Below, piece after piece: positions 57,495 through 64,000 of a stretch of 64,000 nt of DNA. Source of the DNA: Ceratorhiza oryzae-sativae. Lineage: Eukaryota > Basidiomycota > Agaricomycetes > Cantharellales > Ceratobasidiaceae. Location of the stretch: assembly GCA_030998015.1 (NCBI GenBank), contig JARWMV010000253.1, positions 496,001 through 560,000 on the forward strand, written 5' to 3'. Each line of letters begins with the position of its first letter. The first letter of the stretch is position 1. The position numbers and the translations under genes are program-made. Below the pieces are notes generated by a model that saw nothing but the letters and a program-made list of their open reading frames with translations, was not told the DNA's origin and ran no database searches.

Positions 57495-59377
57495 CTAGTT
57501 TTTCTTCGTCCCCTTTCCTTTCTTCCTCACCCCGCCCTCTCCCTCCGCCTTTCGTTTTTTCGATCCGGCTCCTAACGTCTCCGATATCTCCCCCAACGCA
57601 GCTTGGAGCACACGTTTCTCCCCAATTCGGATAGTTAGGGCGTGTCGCTTGTTGGTAGTCAGTGAAGTGAGCCTAGAGGACAGTTCGGCCTCGTCGTTCT
57701 GTGGAACGGGATATGAGCGCCGGTTTGGCTCGGGCAGAAGAGAACAGGGATATTCACTTGGAGCGTTGTGGGGTACATCGTGAGACGTTTTTTGAGGACT
57801 TCTTGAATTGTGGTGTACACTTCTTGTAATTTCGGTTTGGGAGGTTTTTCTTTCTCTTGTGCACGTTCCCATTCCGATCGCGGAAGAAGAAGAAGTTGAA
57901 CAAAATAAAGGAGCGAAGAGGGCAATGAAGCGTTCATTTCTAGTGTGAATGTACTGCATAAAGACGTTGGTCTTTCGTGAAGGTCAGTTAAACGGCGAAC
58001 ACTCACTCGTCTCCGCCCATTTCTAGCCACCAGTCCACACGTTCTTTCTGTTCATCCTCGGCTAAAGGTACACATTCCACAACTACACTTCCTTTAACTT
58101 CGACAATATCCAGACCCGTGCCGAGATCATCAACATAGCCATATCGACGAAGGAGATCTGAGTTGGGTGGATCTCCATATGTGTTCCACTGGGATGAATA
58201 GATGAAATCGGAATTAATGACGAAAATAATAAGGTACACACGATCTGTTCGCCCCTAGGGACAGGCTTTGTCGTCACCATCTTGAGGACCGTTGGTTCAT
58301 AGAAAAGTTTGGCCTGTGCATATAGGTTAGCACGTGTTGGCTAGAGCGGATATTTGCCTACATTCTCCCCACCGTACCGAGCATTTAGCATGTCTGCCAT
58401 CGGAACCATTGCTACATCTTCTACTTTTTCTTCTTCGCCGTCACTATCACTGTCGTCCTCTTCCTCCGCCGGTTTCTCTGAACGAACCGATTCCATGCTC
58501 ACGTCCGCATCCTGCGCATGTTCACCGGAAATCGGTTGGACTTCGTTATCTTCGTATGGGTCTTCACCGTCACTGTCGCTCTCCCCACCAGCGTCCCATT
58601 CCTCAACGTGAAAGCTGCGGGATAGTATACGACTCCCCATGATATGAAATTGGGAGAGAGTATAGTATGTATCGATGTGTTCGGGCTTAAATATGTCTGG
58701 TCTCGACTAAGTAGCACATTCAGAAACGAGACTGAACTGTGGGGAAGGGGATTGTACCTGAATGAGAGGTATAAGGTGATCATTGTACTCCTTTTCTGCC
58801 TCGTCGCGGCCTATTTTTTCTGGCAAACACAGGTTATCGTCAGATATTATATTCGAACCCCTCCAATGTACCTCCAATTGTGGTCCCTTTTAGCTCCTGG
58901 AGATCCGTTTCAGGCCAAAACATGGGTGTATCAAACGTTATAGGCATGGTATCTGCTCACATGAGTTCTCTGTGCGGGCAATCCTCCAAGACGGGAAATT
59001 AACTCACCAAGATAGCCATCCCAGATACTTTCATCCCTTCTCGCCGCCTCCCACATCATACACAGGATGAGCGGAGTCCAGCCCTTTCCTAGTCGCTTCC
59101 ACTCATTTTTACTCAAAATTGCCTTTAGTGTGCAGTTTCGAGTGGATAGTAGTAATTCGCGAGGGATCTCGAACAAAACATGTTTTTTCTAGAAAGCCAG
59201 TTTCATATATGTCACGCGTCAGTCTAGGGAGAGATTGCCAGGACGGACAGGTATATCCTTAAGAGCTACAGCACTCCAGCCACATTTATCGAGCTGTGAG
59301 AGCGTCATATATTGTTCGTCGATAACCCCGCCATGGGATTTAAACCAGGACACAAGCTTCGCCCCAAGAGCAGCCAT
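57495..59377 (-). CDS. RKM4: SET-domain ribosomal lysine methyltransferase Rkm4 (SETD6 family)
   Basis: Protein lysine N-methyltransferase; yeast Rkm4 methylates ribosomal protein L42. Start MAALGAKLVSWFKSHGGVID with DIP as the typical first strand; then LFEIPRELLLSTRNC, LILCMMWEAARRDESIWDGY, FDTPMFWPETDLQELKGT, DIFKPEHIDTYYTLSQFHIM, GSRILSRSFHVEEWD, a long acidic insert (EEEDDSDSDGEEEKVEDVAM), VPMADMLNARYGGENV (SET N-H-like core: ADMLN), LKMVTTKPVPRGEQI, WNTYGDPPNSDLLRRYGYVD (conserved NTYG and RRYGY). The C-terminal domain has LQEVYTTIQEVLKKRLTMYP and ALTIRIGEKRVLQAALGEI, ending in a basic tail KKGKGTKKN. A 59-nt intron (GTGAAT...CCACAG) joins YPTTLQ to NDEAELSSRL and removes an apparent frame shift. 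The catalytic Asn is replaced by the family's D-M-L-N form. Confidence 0.9.
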
Positions 59378-59550
59378 GGTTATCGTCGCGATTATTCGTT
59401 CAATGGCCGTATATCTGAATTAAATAGCGTAACGGAGGAGCCACTCAAGGGATGCCTCTCTATGTAAATGTCTGGAGAGCGCAGATGATCTTGGAAGCAA
59501 AAACTTCGAGCCGAGGCGGCGCTCAAATTTGGTAAGCAATTGCAGTGTTG

Positions 59551-59558
59551 CACGTGAT
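59551..59558 (+). promoter_or_regulatory. CACGTGAT box upstream of Josephin gene A
   Basis: About 100 bp upstream of the ATG at 59659; variant of the CACGTGAC octamer of other promoters. Confidence 0.4.
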
Positions 59559-59658
59559 AGGTTCGCACGCATCACCCTCCACCTCCGCCAATCACATCTG
59601 TTGCCGACCCCTATCCGCGCCGCCCCACTGTTATCCTTAGCACCAAAACCCTGGCACA

Positions 59659-60878
59659 ATGATAGATGTACCAGCTACCATAGCATTCATCACTACCGTT
59701 CGACCTTATGTGGAGCCATACGTCGAACCCCTCCTATGGCGAGGCGTCAGCTGGTTCATAGGCAATGCCGAACGCCCGAGCGACGCAGTGCGTGAAGTCG
59801 AGCAGTTCAAAGCCAAGCAGAGGGAGAAAGATGGTGAAGTTATGGAGGCGCTTGGACCTTACATCCATCATGAACGGGTGAGTTGAATGGAGTCGCCTGA
59901 GCGATAGGTGGACTCTAATCGGCATTGGGGCATGAGCAGCAAGAGCCCGGATCGATGACGTGTGGGCAGTATGCCTTGAATGCTCTGTTACGTAAGCACA
60001 CTTTCTCGTGTCTTGCTCAATCGTGCTGATCTATTAGTTTGTGCGTTTTAGAAGGAAATTACGTGCGTACACCCATAGTTACCACTCATTTTCATGCTGA
60101 CCCTAGTTTCAGTTTACATCCTCGGACCTGACTGGTATAGCAAAAGAACTCGACGCAAAAGGTGTGAAAGGGGATGGTGGGGGAGAAAACAACGCCAATA
60201 TGGACAACACTGGTATGAATTTGCATTCTGGTTGTGTACGATGACGAGCGCTAACAGAGGACCACAGGGCGGTTTTCTGTCCAGGTTCTTGAGAATGGGC
60301 TGAAAGAGACATTTGGACTGACGTAAGTCTGGGAATGGTTATAAGCGTAGATATCCTGATTTTAAATTATGTGAGGATATACATAGTTTGACAAAATGGC
60401 GAGGTCCGGATATGCGAGTCTTCCAGGCACACCCAGAGTATGGGCTCGTTTCCCCTGCTTTTCTCCCCTAACTCCTTGTTTTCTTAACTCAGGACCCAGT
60501 TGGGGTTTCTCCTAAATCTCGAACAACACTGGTTTACTCTTCGTCGATTCGGCCAACGACAAGGCAAGGGGTTTTGGTTTAATCTCAACTCGTTCCTATC
60601 TGGGCCTGAATGGGTCGGAAGCGGATATATAAAGATGGTGCTGCAACAGGCTGAGCAAGAAGGTCAGCCAATTCATCCAAATCATTGTGGTTGACATTAG
60701 ATTAAGCCATCCGAGTTCAACAGGATACTCGGTATTCGTCGTCCGCCCAGCAGATCCATCAAATCCTGAATGTGGCCTGCCGGAGACAGAGGCGGATATT
60801 TTAGCCGAAACATTAGATGAGTCGATGCAAAACACGCCTCTGTCTCCACGGGTTACTGGTAGTTCGAGCTTGGTTTAA
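59659..60878 (+). CDS. Josephin-domain deubiquitinase, ataxin-3-like (copy A)
   Basis: Cysteine protease removing ubiquitin. Josephin blocks appear in order: MEALGPYIHHER, QEPGSMTCGQYALNALLQGN with the nucleophile Cys in T-C-G-Q, YFTSSDLTGIAKELDAKGVK, NANMDNTGRFSVQVLENGLK, LTKWRGPDMRVFQAHPE, LLNLEQHWFTLRRFG with the catalytic His, WFNLNSFLSGPEW with the catalytic Asn, and EGYSVFVVRPADPSNPE. About eight exons; stop 60876-60878. Ahead of the usual Josephin start (Met 62, position 59842) is an extra segment that is also conserved in copy B: FITTVRPYVEPYVEPLLWRG, VSWFIGNAER, AVREVEQFKAKQ. It contains a 12-bp tandem duplication (YVEPYVEP). Polyglutamine and clear UIM motifs are absent. Note Tyr instead of His in the usual C-x-Q-H. 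Confidence 0.88.
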
Positions 60879-60900
60879 ATCTGGAGAATAGACCCTGTCA

Positions 60901-61137
60901 ATGGAAATGAGTCACTTCAAAGGCCCATCGAGTGCTGCAATCACCAAGACGATAGACAAGATATTCGGGGTTAGTAGGCGGCTGTTTCTGGGCGTAACAC
61001 TTGCTATGCTTTGGGCCATTTTGCTGTATGATTGTCTGCGGCCGATACCAACGGAGCTACTCTTGGACATACTTGTGTGTTCCGGTTTCAATCAGGTATT
61101 TGAGGACATGCTGTCTCCAAGCGAACGAATAGATTAG
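60901..61137 (+). other. Short ORF with a membrane-like segment after the Josephin gene
   Basis: 78 codons starting at an ATG 22 bp after the Josephin stop: MEMSHFKGPSSAAITKTIDK, then LFLGVTLAMLWAILLYDCL (membrane-like) and RPIPTELLLDILVCSGFNQV. Not recognised. It could be a 3' exon of the Josephin gene joined by an intron removing the stop, or chance. Confidence 0.3.
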
Positions 61138-61506
61138 GTTGCAAGATGGAAATATGCATGAATTAAAAATTCGGTGCATAAAAACGCATTCTATCCAGAC
61201 ACAGCTCACGTAAGAACTTTTAGACGTGAATGACAGAAACAGACCTAAGCGACAGGCAGGACGCAAGAGCGCTACATAGGCCGTGAGTTCCATATTTATG
61301 TAGATATATATGTAGATAAATACTGACTCAACGAATGTGGTCAACCCAACCAGCCAGAAGGGGCGTCCCCTTAAGAGTTGGACACCTGAGGCGGACAAGC
61401 TGAGCGACGCATCTGCTCTACAAGAAGAACCAAAATCCAACAAATATCCACGTGCCCCCAAGTTGTGAGACCTCAACAGACACCCCATCCAAATCCCACC
61501 CAAGTG

Positions 61507-61617
61507 TTAACTATGATGCTCTTGGTCATACTCGAAAACCTCTGAGAACATGACAAAATAACCTATACCATGCGTTAATGCGCCGTGAGCAGACATGACA
61601 CTGCGCCGACCTGGCAT
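61507..61617 (-). pseudogene. Truncated mirror copy of the C2H2 gene 5' end
   Basis: Starts at ATG 61617 with MPGRRSVMSAHGALTHGIGY, FVMFSEVFEYD, the same as the C2H2 gene at 62334, then runs into unrelated sequence and a stop after 36 residues. It lies in the left arm of the inverted repeat and carries the mirrored promoter. Confidence 0.8.
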
Positions 61618-61949
61618 GATTATTCTGTGAGCAGCTGATAAGGTTGCTATTAGCTCTAGTGGATGAGGGATGAGAGAGAGAGAGAGAGAGAGCATATATG
61701 GGTTTATATCGCTCCGAAAGATGCTGTGGCGTCGACATGCATCATGCTCTTCTCGCATTATGTTTGAGGGTTTCACATTGAAGTTTGGCGCCCATCTAGC
61801 TCATCCATGCATAATTGGGACACTCCGAACAAGATTTGGCGACTTGACCTGACTTTATGTGACCTTACATCAGATCATATAGTCACGTGTTGCACACCGA
61901 CGATCGTAGATGTTTGCCTTATGGGATAATTCGGGCCTCGTATTCATCA
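61513..61949 (+). repeat. Inverted repeat, left arm (about 437 bp)
   Basis: Pairs base by base with 62006-62438: position x on the left matches 123955 minus x on the right for the inner part, changing to 123951 beyond the (GA)n tract (left 21 nt at 61672-61692, right 17 nt). Only a handful of substitutions were seen over the arms (for example gatcATATAG against gatcGTATAG), so roughly 97-98% identity. Contains GTCACGTG at 61882-61889. Confidence 0.93.
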
Positions 61950-62005
61950 TGTTTCCTGGATTCATTAACCTTATCGCATGAAGCATGAGGCCTGCTAGCC
62001 ATAAT

Positions 62006-62438
62006 TGATGAATACGAGGCCCGAATTATCCTATAAAGCAAACATCTACGATCGTCGGTGTGCAACACGTGACTATACGATCTGATGTAAGGTCACATAA
62101 AGTCAGGTCAAGTCGCCAAATCTTGTTCGGAGTGTCCCAATCATGCATGGATGAGCTATATGGGCGCCAAACTTCAATGTGAAACCCTCAAACATAATGC
62201 GAGAAGAGCATGATGCATGTCGACGCCACAGCATCTTTCGGAGCGATATAAACCCATATATGCTCTCTCTCTCTCTCTCATCCCTCATCCACTAGAGCTA
62301 ATAGCAACCTTATCAGCTGCTCACAGAATAATCATGCCAGGTCGGCGCAGTGTCATGTCTGCTCACGGTGCATTAACGCATGGTATAGGTTATTTTGTCA
62401 TGTTCTCAGAGGTTTTCGAGTATGACCGAGACCATCAC
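62006..62438 (-). repeat. Inverted repeat, right arm (about 433 bp)
   Basis: Reverse complement of the left arm; 56-bp spacer between arms. The outer part of this arm is the promoter, 5' UTR and first about 100 bp of the C2H2 gene. Contains CACGTGAC at 62066-62073. Confidence 0.93.
62066..62073 (+). promoter_or_regulatory. CACGTGAC box upstream of the C2H2 gene
   Basis: Exact octamer 261 bp upstream of the ATG, duplicated in mirror image at 61882-61889 in the left arm. Confidence 0.4.
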
Positions 62439-63209
62439 GTTTGCGATGTGAGCACTGCTACGACTTTCAAAGTCAACTCATTTGAGCTCCGGGAAGATGG
62501 CTCTCGAATATTCTATCTTCGGGGGATTTTGCACATGATAGACAATGTTGGAGACCTGTGGTACTATAGCGCCTCAACCATGAACTGGCAGTTAAGTTGG
62601 CTATATAACTGCCTGTCAGATGCAATAGAATATGTGCTGGTAAGCCTCAAAATGTGTGGTTTGTAATGCTCGAAGAGGCCTACACTAACGTTCGCCGGTT
62701 CAATCTTAGCTTCTCCGCCCTTACATTGAGCCGTGCATAAACCAACCGAGAGTTTATCCTTCAATTGTGAATGGGGTGAGCACTTTTAGTGCCTTTGCTT
62801 TGACATAGCCACCAATCTTTGCTTCTGTATTCAGATGAGTCGCAGAGAAGTTGACAGCATGTTCGACGAATACATGACGCATCGCAATGGAGCCCGTTTG
62901 CACAAACTTAGCAGTATTATCTGCCCGCTTTATGGATGTGGAAAGAAGATGAGGCGCCCACATGCACTCAAGGTACGTACAATGAACGACTAAGATGCTC
63001 TTGAAGAAATGACCATACCTGTACCACACAGGACCATCTATACTTCCATTTCAAGATCAAAGGTCAATACGCTATATGTATATTCTTAATGGTGACTTAC
63101 TACCTATCGCATAGCTTACCCGTGCCGCCATTGTCCCCGAGGATTTGAGACGACCACCAATCAGAGGCGGCATGAGAAGATTTGTCGTGCTCCGGGCCGA
63201 TCTAACTGA
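62334..63209 (+). CDS. Small C2H2 zinc-finger protein
   Basis: Starts MPGRRSVMSAHGALTHGIGY at the ATG conserved in both repeat arms. Exon 1 continues FELREDGSRIFYLRGILHMI and STMNWQLSWLYNCL. Exon 2 LLRPYIEPCINQPRVYPSIV; exon 3 MSRREVDSMFDEYMTHRNGA then a first finger CPLYGCGKKMRRPHALKDHL, YFHF (C-x4-C-x12-H-x3-H, split by an intron); last exon YPCRHCPRGFETTTNQRRH, EKIC (C-x2-C-x12-H-x3-C), ending RAPGRSN at TGA 63207-63209. Probably a DNA- or RNA-binding nuclear protein; the rest has no known domain. Five exons. Its promoter and first codons belong to the inverted repeat, so this gene or its mirror arose by inverted duplication. Confidence 0.75.
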
Positions 63210-63754
63210 GCTGCGTTGTTTAATCCTCGAATTCCCATTATATTGCCCGAACGGCATAGTTGCCCTAAATTTCTTTTGACTGTGGTATTTGGCTCGCTGG
63301 GTGCTTGTTCTGCTCAGATGTACGCGCTTTGGTTGTTACAAAACTTTCCACTTAGTTCGCATGACTCAGTCCGATACATTGAACATGGCGAGTCTGTTTT
63401 CGTTTCTACACAACCGTCCGTTGTCCCTCTCCATAAACCACAAATTATGGCCTGGGGGCAGTGGTGCCTCATGGTTCAAGCAAGTTTTGCGTCGCTCACA
63501 AGACCGGAGACAGTACGGGCTGCCAGCGGGATCCTTCAAGTGTTATAAAGATCGACAAGAATCGTGAGAATGTGTTGATTTAACTGCATTCTTGGGTTTT
63601 GTCATATGTCCTGACAAGATCCAAGTTTCGGCGTGATGCAGTAAGGCTATTCTTCATCCCCCACGTGCCACATTCACACGGATCACGCTATGACTTCGCC
63701 AATCCGACGGAACCAGAACCCTGCAAACGCGTCATCCCACCTGCGACCATCACA
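63210..63754. other. Upstream region of Josephin copy B
   Basis: No gene recognised. Short open frames exist (for example 63216-63548, without ATG start). The last about 80 bp align with the upstream region of copy A (AACCAGAACCCTG against ACCAAAACCCTGG). Confidence 0.4.
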
Positions 63755-64000
63755 CTGAACCTCCCGACTGTACTCCGATTTATCACTACCGTCCGGCCGT
63801 ATATCGAGCCGTTGTTTCAGAGAGGTGTGAGCTGGGTGATTGGCGACGCTGAGGGTTCAGACGACGCGGTTCAAGAAGTTGAACGATTTCTAGCGAGAGA
63901 GAGGGAGAGAGAAGGTGGCATTATGGACACGCTCGGACCTTATATTTATCATGAGCGGGTGAGTTTCCTTGTGTTAGTGAGTTGTAAGCCGGAACGCTGA
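63755..64000 (+). CDS. Josephin-domain deubiquitinase copy B, 5' part only
   Basis: First exon of a paralogue of copy A, cut by the window edge. It encodes RFITTVRPYIEPLFQRGVSW, VIGDAEGSDDAVQEVERF and IMDTLGPYIYHER, and ends with the same splice donor (CGG|GTGAGT, exon end 63958) as copy A. Where copy A has its upstream ATG, copy B has CTG (63755-63757); no other in-frame ATG exists until 63923-63925 (MDTLGPYIYHER), the position equivalent to the usual Josephin start. The four-residue duplication of copy A is absent. Whether the catalytic exons follow cannot be seen. Confidence 0.8.
   Translation: MNLPTVLRFITTVRPYIEPLFQRGVSWVIGDAEGSDDAVQEVERFLAREREREGGIMDTLGPYIYHERVSFLVLVSCKPER

Noticed and set aside
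57700..57790. Apparent frame shift near the C-terminus of RKM4
   Set aside because: A 59-nt intron (GTGAAT...CCACAG) joins YPTTLQ to NDEAELSSRL in phase, so no frame shift is needed.
61057..61503. 148-codon minus-strand ORF beside the palindrome
   Set aside because: Contains a run from a TATATA simple repeat, no motif, and no splice support; most likely chance.
1..64000. CRISPR arrays, prokaryotic operons, integrated virus or recognisable transposase
   Set aside because: None found: no direct-repeat arrays, no reverse transcriptase, integrase or DDE-type motifs on either strand by eye.

Overview
The window reads as nuclear DNA of a filamentous basidiomycete, probably an Agaricomycete (a Rhizoctonia-like relative would fit). 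I infer this from the content: intron-rich fungal genes with introns mostly of about 45-70 nt and GTRNGT/CTRAY/YAG signals, a C-terminal Zn(2)Cys(6) factor, an F-box/leucine-rich protein, a cluster of related P450s, and short intergenic gaps between housekeeping genes. No prokaryotic signals, tRNA, rRNA or CRISPR were seen. Exons were joined by eye, so splice sites are approximate unless an entry says otherwise.

Layout. 1-7 kb is housekeeping: ADA2 (runs off the left edge at its SWIRM domain), class I alpha-1,2-mannosidase MNS1, and the divergent pair TRAPP subunit BET5 / signal peptidase subunit SPC3. 9.4-11.6 kb has a Gln/His-rich Zn2Cys6 factor between two gene-poor stretches. 14.4-24.2 kb has a Rad53/Cds1/CHK2-type FHA kinase with unusually long introns and frame breaks, the SNF2 remodeller FUN30, and TRM112. 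24.3-35.1 kb has three paralogous P450 genes: a clear pseudogene, a mostly intact copy, and a copy that has lost the helix-I acid/alcohol pair. 35.3-51.1 kb has a CYS12-like cysteine synthase with a 5-nt microexon, a CUE-domain ubiquitin receptor, an F-box protein, a compact SP-RING (SUMO-ligase type) gene, a secreted thaumatin-like protein, a mitochondrial ACOT9-like thioesterase and an Hrp1-type two-RRM protein.

51.5-57 kb is a tandem array of ZZ-like zinc-finger genes, one intact and three decayed. 57.5-64 kb has the SET-domain methyltransferase RKM4, an ataxin-3-type Josephin deubiquitinase, a 0.93-kb near-perfect inverted repeat that duplicates the 5' end of a small C2H2 gene, that C2H2 gene, and a second Josephin copy that leaves the window at the right edge.

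The most unusual part is 59.6-64 kb: duplicated Josephin genes bracket a long palindrome with a zinc-finger gene growing out of one arm. The ZZ array and the P450 group also show duplication followed by decay. A CACGTGAY motif recurs upstream of several unrelated genes.
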